Source: Blastococcus sp. TF02-8 (GTDB lineage: Bacteria; Actinomycetota; Actinomycetes; Mycobacteriales; Geodermatophilaceae). From it: a DNA stretch of 64,000 nt. A program made the translations under genes and the position numbers. The stretch spans positions 1-64,000 of the forward strand of contig NZ_QOHK01000008.1 in assembly GCF_003319175.1 (NCBI RefSeq), in the 5' to 3' direction. Under the pieces are notes generated by a model that worked only from the letters and a program-made list of their open reading frames with translations, searched no databases and was not told the origin of the DNA. This document shows, one piece after another, positions 7,313 through 14,048 of this stretch. How positions within the stretch are numbered: the stretch's first letter is position 1; each line of letters opens with the position of its first letter.

Positions 7313-8227
7313 ATGCAGACCTTCGTGCCGGTGCCCGACTTTGCCGACAGCGCCCGGCTGCTGGACTCCCCGCGCCTGGGCAAGCAGCGGGTGGAGACCC
7401 TGCAGATCCTGCGGGCGATCGAGCTGCCCGACTACGGCTGGGCCAGCCACCCCGCTGTCCTGATGTGGAAGGGGCGCACTCCAGCGCTGGTCGCCTACGG
7501 GCTGGCGATGGCCCGGGTGTGGCGGGAGCGCGGCTTCGCCGACAGCACCGAGGCGCAGATCGGGGAGTTCGCGCCCGAGGTGGTGGGCCGCTCGCAGAGC
7601 GACCTGGCCGAGGCCGGGCTGCTGCCCTCCTGGATCGGCAACGAGGAGCTGCACCGCTCGCACCGGTCGAACCTGGTGGCCAAGGACCCGGAGTTCTACC
7701 GCGGTCGGTTCGCCGAGCTCTTCGGTCCCGAGCCCGACGACCTTCCCTACCTCTGGCCCGGCCCGGACGACCTGCCGCCCGCGCCGGAACCGGAAGGAGT
7801 GCGGGTGTGGGTGGCCCGCCCGCGCAACCACAACGAGCTGGGCGCGTGCCTCGCGGCGGGAGTCGTCGGGCTCGGTACGCAGTCGGGGATCGACGTCGAC
7901 GCCCAGGGCATGAGCCCTGCGGAGCTGCGGGCGCTGTCCAAGGAGATCTCCGGCCGGCGCCCCGCGAAGGACCTGCGCCAGCTGTCGGCCTTCCTCGACG
8001 AGATGCGGCCGGGTGACCCGGTGGCGCTCCCCATCGAGCACGGGGCCGGGCTGCTGGTCGGCGAGGTGGTGGGGGAGTACCTGTTCCAGGGGCGCGAGCT
8101 GCTGCCGCACCGGCGCTTCGCACGCTGGGACCGGGTGGTGCCGCGGGCGGCCGCTCGACCGCCCGCGACCCTGCAGGACCCGCGCGCCCTGTTCCAGGTG
8201 ACCCTGGATCCCGCCGTCCTCCGCTAG
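7313..8227 (+). CDS. MSMEG_6728-type (DNA glycosylase-like) protein fused to a PUA/EVE-like domain
   Basis: The protein has 304 residues in two parts. Residues 1-150 (MQTFVPVPDFADSARLLDSP, then LGKQRVETLQILRA and HPAVLMWKG) match the actinobacterial MSMEG_6728 family, which resembles T4 endonuclease V-type pyrimidine-dimer glycosylases. Residues about 163-304 (VRVWVARPRNHNELGACLAAGVVGLG, with PGDPVALPIE, LLVGEVVGEYLF and FARWDRVVPR) have the pattern of the PUA-like domain at the N-terminus of Mrr-type restriction systems, related to EVE domains that read modified bases. It could therefore recognise and cut a modified or damaged base. Function is inferred; the two halves are joined by a Pro/Glu-rich linker. 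It is the last gene of the sirtuin unit and its stop overlaps that of a convergent thioesterase. Confidence 0.65.
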   Translation: MQTFVPVPDFADSARLLDSPRLGKQRVETLQILRAIELPDYGWASHPAVLMWKGRTPALVAYGLAMARVWRERGFADSTEAQIGEFAPEVVGRSQSDLAEAGLLPSWIGNEELHRSHRSNLVAKDPEFYRGRFAELFGPEPDDLPYLWPGPDDLPPAPEPEGVRVWVARPRNHNELGACLAAGVVGLGTQSGIDVDAQGMSPAELRALSKEISGRRPAKDLRQLSAFLDEMRPGDPVALPIEHGAGLLVGEVVGEYLFQGRELLPHRRFARWDRVVPRAAARPPATLQDPRALFQVTLDPAVLR

Positions 8228-8637
8228 CCGGGCAGCGGTACGTTCTGCAGCCGCACCTGGCCGCGGGCGACGAGCTTGCCGTCCTCGCGGGTGAGGAGCA
8301 CCTGCCAGAGCTGCTGCGTGCGGCCCTGCTGGATCGGCTCCGCGACGACGTCGAGCCGGCCGCCCGTGGCGCTGCGGATGAAGTCGGTGTTGTTGTTGAC
8401 GCCGACGGAGAACTGCCCGTGCTCCTGCACCGCGAGGCTCGCGCCGATGCTGGCGGCGGACTCGACGACCGAGCAGTAGAGCCCGCCGTGGACCACGCCC
8501 CACGGCGTGTGCTGGTCCGGACCGAGGTCGACGTGCCCGGTCACCCGCGTGCCGGTCGCCTCGGCGACGTCGAACCTCATCGCCGCGACGAACACGCCCG
8601 CAGTGGTCAGGTCCACTGCCGGCCGGTCGGGGTTCAC
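8224..8637 (-). CDS. PaaI-type hotdog thioesterase
   Basis: The 137-residue hotdog-fold protein carries the PaaI/DUF4442 signature HTPWGVVHGGLYCSVVESAAS (the HGG-x6-ES core, with the catalytic acid in the helix), then GVNNNTDFIRSA and a C-terminal GKLVARGQVRLQN strand. It probably hydrolyses an acyl-CoA, with unknown chain or ring specificity. Its start codon overlaps the stop of the VOC gene upstream by 4 nt (ATGA), so the two form an operon. Confidence 0.88.
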   Translation of the reverse strand: MNPDRPAVDLTTAGVFVAAMRFDVAEATGTRVTGHVDLGPDQHTPWGVVHGGLYCSVVESAASIGASLAVQEHGQFSVGVNNNTDFIRSATGGRLDVVAEPIQQGRTQQLWQVLLTREDGKLVARGQVRLQNVPLPG

Positions 8638-8993
8638 GCGTCCCAGACCAGGCAGAACGGGTGGCCGACGGGGTCGGCGTAGACGCGGAAGTCCCCGCCA
8701 CCACCGGGCAGCTTGCGGGCGCCCAGTGCCAGCACCTTCGGCTCCGCCTCCTCCACGTCGGCGACCCGGACGTCCAGGTGGAACTGCTGCGGCCGGTCGG
8801 GGTCGGGCCAGTCCGGGGGCTGCAGGTCGGGTGCCTGCTGGAAGGACAGCCGGTAGCCGGCGCCGGTGACGACGACCCAGTCGTCGCCGGGGCCGCCCTT
8901 GCTGATCTCCATGCCCAGCAGCTGCGCGTAGAAGCCGGCGAGGGCGTGCGCGTCGGGCGCGTCGATCACGACGGAGTGGAGTTGACCGATCAT
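8634..8993 (-). CDS. VOC-family (glyoxalase-like) protein
   Basis: The 119-residue protein starts at ATG 8993 with MIGQLHSVVIDAPDAHALAGF, followed by FYAQLLGMEISKGGPGDDW, the standard beta-alpha-beta-beta-beta start of a VOC module. The second half has QFHLDVRVADVEEAE and FRVYADPVGHPFCLV. A longer upstream frame exists but has no VOC similarity and runs antisense into the neighbouring gene. Putative metal ligands are the His in QLHSVV and the Glu/His of the second module. It is probably a small-molecule isomerase, dioxygenase or resistance protein; the substrate is unknown. Confidence 0.85.
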   Translation of the reverse strand: MIGQLHSVVIDAPDAHALAGFYAQLLGMEISKGGPGDDWVVVTGAGYRLSFQQAPDLQPPDWPDPDRPQQFHLDVRVADVEEAEPKVLALGARKLPGGGGDFRVYADPVGHPFCLVWDA

Positions 8994-9099
8994 GAGGTCA
9001 TCCTGACCCGGGACGGACCCGGCCGACAGCCCGATCCTGGTCATCCGCCGTCGGTATCCCGCCAGCGCGCCCGCCGGGAGCGTGTCGCAGGATCGATGC

Positions 9100-9798
9100 A
9101 TGGCCGACCCCGTCGCACCCGCTCTCGGCACGCTCTCCTGGCTGCCGGCCGCCGACCGTCCGGACCTGCTCGGGCCGCCGGTGGCCGCCGCGCTCCCGGC
9201 GTTGGCCGGCCCGGCGTGGGTCGCCGAGATCGCCGACGACCTGGCCGACACCGCCGCTTTCACCGACGCCTACGGCGTCCCGCTGTCGGCGTCGGCCAAC
9301 TGCGTGGTGGTGGCGGCGCGGCGGGCGGGGGAGACGACGCTGGCCGCCTGCCTGGTGCTGGCGACGACGCGCGCCGACGTGAACGGGTTGGTGCGCCGGC
9401 ACCTGGGTGCGCGCAAGGCGTCGTTCGCCCCGCAGGACGTCGCGGTCGCCGAGACCGGCATGGCCTACGGCGGCATCACCCCCGTCGGCCTGCCCGCCTC
9501 CTGGCCGGTGCTGGTCGACGCCGCCGTCGCCGCCGCGGAGCTGGTGGTGATCGGGTCCGGAACGCGCGGCAGCAAGCTCGGCGTCCCCGGCTCGCTGCTG
9601 GCCGCACTGCCGGGTGCCGAGGTGCTCGAGGGCCTCGGCCAGCCGCTGCCGGCCGCGCCGCCCACCCCGCCGCCCGCTCAGCCGTTGCGGCTGGACCGCG
9701 CTCCCGACGACAGCGACGTCGGCTGGGGCGAACGGCCGGCGGAGTCCGACGACCGGCACTACTACGAGAACCGGCCGCCGCACTGGGGCAGCGACTGA
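9100..9798 (+). CDS. YbaK/EbsC-type aminoacyl-tRNA deacylase with a C-terminal tail
   Basis: The protein has 232 residues from ATG 9100. The YbaK/ProX fold is visible in NCVVVAARRAGETTLAACLV, LGARKASFAPQDVAVAETGM, AYGGITPVGLPASWP and GSGTRGSKLGVPGSLLA, the last two being hallmark segments of Cys-tRNA(Pro)/Ala-tRNA(Pro) trans-editing enzymes. The conserved Lys of the family would be the Lys in ARKASF. An extra 45-residue tail follows: a Pro-rich linker (PPTPPPAQPLRL), an acidic segment and a DVGWGERP ... YYENRPPHW end. The tail is not part of the catalytic fold. Confidence 0.82.
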   Translation: MADPVAPALGTLSWLPAADRPDLLGPPVAAALPALAGPAWVAEIADDLADTAAFTDAYGVPLSASANCVVVAARRAGETTLAACLVLATTRADVNGLVRRHLGARKASFAPQDVAVAETGMAYGGITPVGLPASWPVLVDAAVAAAELVVIGSGTRGSKLGVPGSLLAALPGAEVLEGLGQPLPAAPPTPPPAQPLRLDRAPDDSDVGWGERPAESDDRHYYENRPPHWGSD

Positions 9799-9802
9799 GA
9801 AG

Positions 9803-9855
9803 GACCCCGTCCTCCCGGACCCTCGCTCGCTCGGGCCGGGTCCCTGGACGGGGCC
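9803..9855. terminator. Terminator region between convergent genes
   Basis: A GC-rich inverted repeat (GACCCCGTCC at 9803-9812 against GGACGGGGCC at 9846-9855), with further internal pairing, lies between the YbaK-type gene and mscL. Confidence 0.55.
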
Positions 9856-9856
9856 G

Positions 9857-10291
9857 TCACAGCTCGTCCGGGGGGCCGTTCCGGTCAGTTCCGCGGCCCT
9901 GCTGGGCGCGGAGGAGGTCGCGGATCTCGATGAGCAGCTCGGTCTCCGTCGGCGCGACCGGTCCGGGCTCCTCGCCGCGCACCCGCCGCTGCAGGAGCCG
10001 GTGCAGGGGCATGACCACGAGGAAGTAGAGCACCGCGGCGGTCAGCACGAACGTGATCAGCTGGCTCACGAACTCGCCCCAGGTGAACGTCTGCCCGTTC
10101 AGCTCGAACTTCCCCCCGAGCTTGCCGCCACCGCCGATCACCCCGATCAGCGGCGTGAGGAACGAGCTGGCGAAGGCGTTGACCAGGGCGGTGAACGCCG
10201 AGCCGATGACGACCGCGACGGCCAGGTCGACGACGTTTCCGCGGAACAGGAAGTCCTTGAATCCCTTGAGCACCCGACCATCCAGCCACAT
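9857..10291 (-). CDS. mscL: Large-conductance mechanosensitive channel MscL
   Basis: The 144-residue protein starts MWLDGRVLKGFKDFLFRGNV, the conserved amphipathic N-terminal helix. TM1 VDLAVAVVIGSAFTALVNAF lines the pore. A periplasmic loop with GGGGKLGGKFELNGQTF precedes TM2 FITFVLTAAVLYFLVV, and a cytoplasmic charged helix contains ETELLIEIRDLLRAQ. The pentameric channel opens under hypo-osmotic shock. The gene is last in the fmdB-SAF-mscL unit, 23 bp after the SAF gene; the same neighbours surround mscL in mycobacteria. Confidence 0.95.
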   Translation of the reverse strand: MWLDGRVLKGFKDFLFRGNVVDLAVAVVIGSAFTALVNAFASSFLTPLIGVIGGGGKLGGKFELNGQTFTWGEFVSQLITFVLTAAVLYFLVVMPLHRLLQRRVRGEEPGPVAPTETELLIEIRDLLRAQQGRGTDRNGPPDEL

Positions 10292-10314
10292 GCCGCGGTC
10301 GTTCGCGCGAAGGG

Positions 10315-10932
10315 TCAGGGCGGCGGGAGGCTGATGGTCAGGGTTGCGGTCGTCGAGGCCGCGGCCAGCGCCGTGGCGGTGCCCTCGTCCACGGCCAGCA
10401 GCAGCAGTCCGGCGCCCGGGTCGTCGTCGGTGCCCTGACCCGGCACGGCGAGGACGAGCGCCGCGACAGCCACCCGCTCCGCCGTGCCCGCGTCGTCCGT
10501 GGCGAGGACGTCGACCCGGTCGCCGGGCCGCACCAGCGCGCTGACGCCCAGGTCGGCCAGCCGCACGGGTGCCGCGACCTGCCCCGCGGGCAGTCGGCTG
10601 GTGAGGCCGGTTCCCACCAGGCGGGCGTCGGTCAGCGGCTCCCCGCGGCGCACGGGTGAGGCGAGCACCTGGCGCTCCAGGAGTGCCGGGCGCTCGACCG
10701 TGCCCGCCGGGGCGGCAGCCTCCGGCAGGGTCGCGACCGTCAGGTGCTCCGCGGTCAGCCGGGCCCCGGCCGGCAGATCCACCGCCGCGACGACGACCCG
10801 CCGGCCGGCGGCGGCCTCCGCCGGTGCGGGCGCCGGTCGCAGCGCGAGGGCCAGGGCCAGCGCGACCAGCGCGCCGGCAGCGATACGGCGGGCCAGCAGC
10901 GCGGGGGAACGGGGGCGGCGGAGGCGGAACAC
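10315..10932 (-). CDS. SAF-domain protein (CpaB/RcpC-like), membrane-anchored
   Basis: The 205-residue protein has a basic N-terminus and one TM segment (about 15-33), so it is a signal anchor or secreted. It is followed by a SAF domain (RRVVVAAVDLPAGARLTAEHL, then LLERQVLASPVRRGEPLTDARLV) like those in the Flp-pilus protein CpaB/RcpC and flagellar FlgA. The end (VRPGDRVDVLAT ... GLLLLAVDEGTATALA) matches the RcpC second half. No pilus genes lie nearby, so a general cell-envelope role is more likely than pilus assembly. It lies in one operon with fmdB and mscL. Confidence 0.8.
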   Translation of the reverse strand: MFRLRRPRSPALLARRIAAGALVALALALALRPAPAPAEAAAGRRVVVAAVDLPAGARLTAEHLTVATLPEAAAPAGTVERPALLERQVLASPVRRGEPLTDARLVGTGLTSRLPAGQVAAPVRLADLGVSALVRPGDRVDVLATDDAGTAERVAVAALVLAVPGQGTDDDPGAGLLLLAVDEGTATALAAASTTATLTISLPPP

Positions 10933-11027
10933 GCATCGACCCTCCCCACGACCGGGGCGCCCCGCGAGGGCGCGACCGGATCTGTGGAGAGGGTCGAGTG
11001 CTGTGGACGGCGCCGGTCAGGCGGACG

Positions 11028-11369
11028 TCAGTTGGCGGCCTTGGCGGTGCTGCCCGAGGTCGACGAGCTCGACGACGTCGTGGACGCGGTCGACGAGGAG
11101 CCGCCGTCCTTGGAGCCCGACGACGAGCTCTCCTTGGACGACGACGACGACGAGCTGCTGCTCGGGGTGTCGGAGGAGCTGCTGCTCTTGCGGCTGTCGG
11201 TCCGGTAGAAGCCCGAGCCCTTGAAGACCACGCCCACCGAGCCGTAGACCTTGCGGACCGGCGCGCCGCACTCCGGGCACTCGCTGACCGGCTCGTCGGT
11301 GAAGGACTGCACGACCTCGAACTGGTGCTTGGTCTCGGGGTTGGTGCAGGCGTACTGGTACGTGGGCAC
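11028..11369 (-). CDS. FmdB-type zinc-ribbon protein with Ser-rich tail (Ruc-like)
   Basis: The 113-residue protein starts at GTG 11369 (PTYQYACT); the longer frame upstream is not family-like. Residues 1-55 are the FmdB ribbon, ending in GVVFKGSGFYRTDSR, and about 55 Ser/Thr/Gly-rich disordered residues follow. This matches M. tuberculosis Rv0991c (Ruc), a redox-controlled chaperone working with Hsp70, and the genomic position is the same (near mscL and galU). Family members use four Cys to bind zinc. Here only Cys8, Cys31 and Cys34 are present; the second ligand position is Pro11 (C-T-N-P instead of C-x-x-C). His15 might replace it. Confidence 0.85.
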   Translation of the reverse strand: MPTYQYACTNPETKHQFEVVQSFTDEPVSECPECGAPVRKVYGSVGVVFKGSGFYRTDSRKSSSSSDTPSSSSSSSSSKESSSSGSKDGGSSSTASTTSSSSSTSGSTAKAAN

Positions 11370-11491
11370 TGCGGTGGCTCCCTGGTCGAGCGGAGGAACG
11401 CGGGGCTGGCACTCGACCCCGTCGACTGCCAATCATGCGCCATCGTGGCGCCCGTCGTCCACGAAGGACGACGAGCGTCACCTCTGCGGGG

Positions 11492-12163
11492 TCAGCCGCG
11501 CGGGTCGGTCCGGTCGCGCAGGACGGCCAGCGTCGGTGCGTACATGCGCGCCTTGATCGTGCCCAGCGTCGGGCCGGCCTTGCCGGCGAGCGACGCGGCC
11601 AGCTCGACGGCGGTCGAGCGCACCGCATCCTCTTCGACAGCCCGGTCGACCAGGCCGGCGGCCAGCGCGTCGGCACCGCCGTAGCGGCGGCCGGTCGTCA
11701 TGGCCTCGTGCGCGGTCTGCGGGGTGAGCCGGGCCTGGATGAGCGCGGACATGCCGCGGGTGAAGGGGATGCCGAGGTCGGCCTCGGGCAGGCACCAGAA
11801 GCCGCGATCGCCGCGCATGACCCGGAAGTCGTGCGCGAGCGACAGCATCGCCCCGGCCGCGAAGGTGTGCCCCTGCAGCGCCGCCACGGTGATCAACGGC
11901 AGGGAGAGCACCCGGGCGAAGAGAGCCTGCACGCGGATCACGTAGTCGTCGCTCTGGTCGCCGTGCGCCATCAGCCAGTCGAGGTCCAGGCCGTTGGAGA
12001 AGAACTTGCCGGTGGCGGCGGTGACGAGGGCCCGCGGCCCCTCGGCGCGCTCGACCTCGTCGAGGGCGGCCTCGACCTCTGCCAGCCAGTCGGGGTGGAA
12101 GCGGTTCTCGGTGTCGCCGAGGTCGAGGACGAAGACGTCGTCGTCGCGGGTCAGTGCGGGCAC
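11492..12163 (-). CDS. Enoyl-CoA hydratase/isomerase family protein (delta3,delta2-enoyl-CoA isomerase-like)
   Basis: This 223-residue crotonase-fold protein is short for the family (usually about 260). Oxyanion-hole segments are KFFSNGLDLDWL (the first CoA-binding loop) and LQGHTFAAGAMLSLAHDFRVM (second). FSNGLDLDWL resembles plant and bacterial enoyl-CoA isomerases more than the hydratases with AGAD. A Glu in WCLPEADLGIPF fits the catalytic acid of that subgroup. Its likely role is shifting double bonds in beta-oxidation of unsaturated acids. A TetR gene lies 24 bp upstream on the same strand, and the two probably form one unit. Confidence 0.85.
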   Translation of the reverse strand: MPALTRDDDVFVLDLGDTENRFHPDWLAEVEAALDEVERAEGPRALVTAATGKFFSNGLDLDWLMAHGDQSDDYVIRVQALFARVLSLPLITVAALQGHTFAAGAMLSLAHDFRVMRGDRGFWCLPEADLGIPFTRGMSALIQARLTPQTAHEAMTTGRRYGGADALAAGLVDRAVEEDAVRSTAVELAASLAGKAGPTLGTIKARMYAPTLAVLRDRTDPRG

Positions 12164-12187
12164 GGGGCTCTCCTGGGTCGGGGCGGG

Positions 12188-12808
12188 TCAGTGCTGGGGG
12201 ACGGGTGGTGGGCCGCAGTCGAGGACGGCCTCGACGGCGGCGGTCAGCTGGGCGCGGGTGTGCGGTCGCACGATGCCGGCGCGGATCTCGCCGAACAGCA
12301 TCGCCGCGGGCAGGCGGACCACGCAGAGGGTGACGGCGTCGACGGCGGCGGCGTCGGCGCGGTCCCACAGCGCCCCGGCCAGGTCGCGCAGGGCGGCAGC
12401 GAGCGAGGCGTCGAGCGCCCGCAGCTCCACGGCGACGTCCGGGGCCACGGCGTCGGTGAGCACGTCGTCGCGGTGCAGGGACACGAGCAGCCGTGCGGCG
12501 CGCAGGTCGTCATCGGCCAGCGCGGCCGGAGCCTCGGCGGCGGTCAGCACCGCCCGGCGCGGGTCACCGCCCGCGAGCGCCGCGTCGACGCCGGACCGCT
12601 GACGCCCCAGGAACTCCCGCGCGCGGCGCAGCCAGGCGGCCGCGACGACGGTCTCCAGCGAGCCGAAGGAGTGGTAGATGCTCCCGTTCGAGACGCCGGA
12701 TCGCTGCGCGAGGGCGCGGACCGTCAGGTGCGCGCGACCGTGCTCGACGAGCAGCTCCTCCGCGGCGTCGAGGACCGCGTCGGGTGCGTGCACGCGCGGT
12801 CGGGGCAC
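12188..12808 (-). CDS. TetR-family transcriptional regulator
   Basis: The 206-residue protein starts at GTG 12808, which follows an AGGAGG-type ribosome site. The N-terminal helix-turn-helix is AAEELLVEHGRAHLTVRALA, then QRSGVSNGSIYHSFGSLETV, with the TetR YxHF-like turn. The C-terminal ligand domain is not typed. The neighbouring acyl-CoA gene downstream suggests a fatty-acyl ligand. An imperfect inverted repeat at 12849-12864 upstream may be its own operator. Confidence 0.88.
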   Translation of the reverse strand: MPRPRVHAPDAVLDAAEELLVEHGRAHLTVRALAQRSGVSNGSIYHSFGSLETVVAAAWLRRAREFLGRQRSGVDAALAGGDPRRAVLTAAEAPAALADDDLRAARLLVSLHRDDVLTDAVAPDVAVELRALDASLAAALRDLAGALWDRADAAAVDAVTLCVVRLPAAMLFGEIRAGIVRPHTRAQLTAAVEAVLDCGPPPVPQH

Positions 12809-12848
12809 GGGCTCCACCTCCTCTGCCGGACTCGTCGTCGCACGTAGT

Positions 12849-12864
12849 AGAGCACACGCTCCAC
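12849..12864 (-). promoter_or_regulatory. Possible TetR operator upstream of the enoyl-CoA unit
   Basis: TGGAGC-GTGT-GCTCTA on the minus strand is an inverted repeat with one mismatch, about 40 bp upstream of the TetR start. It is weak by itself. Confidence 0.3.
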
Positions 12865-12872
12865 AACCGGCC

Positions 12873-13376
12873 TCAGCAGTCGAAGACCGACCAGCAGATG
12901 TCGTTGCGCAGGAGCTGGTCGTCGAGGACCAGCTCGCGGATCGCATCGGGCAGCTGCTCGCGCTGCCAGCGGCACTCGGCCCGTCCCGCCTCCTCGCCGT
13001 GGGCCGCGCGCACCGCCTTGATCGCGTAGGCGGCCGCGCCGAGCTCGTGCGCCGCGACGTGCGCGACGACGGCGGCCTGGCCGGCGGCGTAGGCGGCGAA
13101 CCGTGCCGCGCCCCGCAGGTCCCGGGCGGCGCCCATGGCGTGGCCGCCCGCGGCGCGGGCCTGCATCATCCCGACCTCGCCGCCCACCCAGGCGCGTGCG
13201 TGCGCGATCGCCTCGCGCGGTCGCGGGTCGTTCGGCCGTGCGGCCTCGAACAGGTGCAGCACGTGCTCGGCGCACGCGGCCGCCCACAGCGCGAGCAGGT
13301 GGTGGTCGGAGTCGGTGAGCGTCCCGCCCCGGCGCATCGTGACGAAGCGGGGATCGCGCACCTTCGGCAGGATCAC
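12873..13376 (-). CDS. Imm-5-like putative immunity protein
   Basis: The 167-residue all-helical protein contains TDSDHHLLALWAAACAEHVL, HLFEAARPNDPRPREAI, ARAWVGGEVGMMQAR and AVVAHVAAHELGAAAYAIKA. This ordered pattern (LL-x-WAA-CAE, FE-x3-PxDxRPR-AI, AHVAAHA-x-AAAYA-KA) is that of actinobacterial proteins named putative immunity protein or Imm-5-like. The name comes from similarity to polymorphic-toxin immunity proteins; no toxin gene is visible nearby, so the role is open. The start is uncertain: GTG 13376 (VILPKVRDPRF) keeps the conserved N-terminal RDPRF segment. Confidence 0.6.
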   Translation of the reverse strand: MILPKVRDPRFVTMRRGGTLTDSDHHLLALWAAACAEHVLHLFEAARPNDPRPREAIAHARAWVGGEVGMMQARAAGGHAMGAARDLRGAARFAAYAAGQAAVVAHVAAHELGAAAYAIKAVRAAHGEEAGRAECRWQREQLPDAIRELVLDDQLLRNDICWSVFDC

Positions 13377-13418
13377 TCCGCCATCGTGCCGTCCCGGGGC
13401 CGTGCGTAGGTTCGTCAG

Positions 13419-13997
13419 GTGGCCACCCAGGACGACGACCGCAGCATGCGCGAGCGGATGCTCGCCGGCGACCTCTACCTCGCCGACGACCCGGAGATCG
13501 CCGAGCAGAGCGCCCGCGCGCTCGACCTCGCCGATGCCTACAACGCGACCTCGGCCCGGCAGGGGCCGCTCCGCCGCCGACTGCTCGAGGAGCTGCTCGG
13601 CGCGATCGGTGAGGGCACCGAGATCCGGCCGCCGCTGCGGGTCGACTACGGCAGCAACATCCGCATCGGAGCCCGCTGCTTCGCCAACTTCGGACTGGTC
13701 GCCCTCGACGTCGCGGCCATCACCATCGGCGACGACGTCCAGATCGGGCCGAACGTCCAGCTGCTCACCCCGACCCACCCCCTCGAGCCCGGCCCCCGAC
13801 GGGACAAGTGGGAGGCGGCACAGCCGATCACGATCGGTGACAACGTCTGGCTCGGCGGCGGGGCGATCGTGCTGCCCGGCGTGACGATCGGCGAGAACAC
13901 CGTCGTCGGCGCCGGGGCGGTCGTGACCAGGGACCTGCCGGCCGACGTCGTCGCGGTCGGCAATCCCGCGCGGGTCGTGCGCACCCTCGAGCCCTGA
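13419..13997 (+). CDS. Sugar O-acetyltransferase (maltose/galactoside acetyltransferase type)
   Basis: The 192-residue protein has the LacA/Maa/NodL layout: an N-terminal MRERMLAGDLYLADDPEI helix region, LRVDYGSNIRIGARCFANF, then hexapeptide repeats of a left-handed beta-helix (ITIGDDVQIGPNVQLLTPTH with the catalytic His, ITIGDNVWLGGGAIVLPGV, TIGENTVVGAGAVVTRDLP) and the closing VAVGNPARVVR. It transfers acetyl from acetyl-CoA to a sugar hydroxyl. The GTG start at 13419 is 42 bp from the divergent Imm-5-like gene, with which it may share a promoter region. Confidence 0.92.
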   Translation: MATQDDDRSMRERMLAGDLYLADDPEIAEQSARALDLADAYNATSARQGPLRRRLLEELLGAIGEGTEIRPPLRVDYGSNIRIGARCFANFGLVALDVAAITIGDDVQIGPNVQLLTPTHPLEPGPRRDKWEAAQPITIGDNVWLGGGAIVLPGVTIGENTVVGAGAVVTRDLPADVVAVGNPARVVRTLEP

Positions 13998-14048
13998 CCC
14001 GGTAAACGCGTTGCGGCGCGGAGACCGCGCTCTCTAGCGTCGCGGGGC

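Noticed and set aside
6068-8704. An 878-codon minus-strand open frame over the sirtuin operon
   Set aside because: Composition is that of a GC shadow and it runs antisense to three clear genes with ribosome sites.
8994-9263. N-terminal extension of the VOC gene at 8634-8993
   Set aside because: The extra 90 residues are low-complexity Ala/Ser/Arg sequence antisense to the YbaK-type gene; ATG 8993 gives a complete VOC module.
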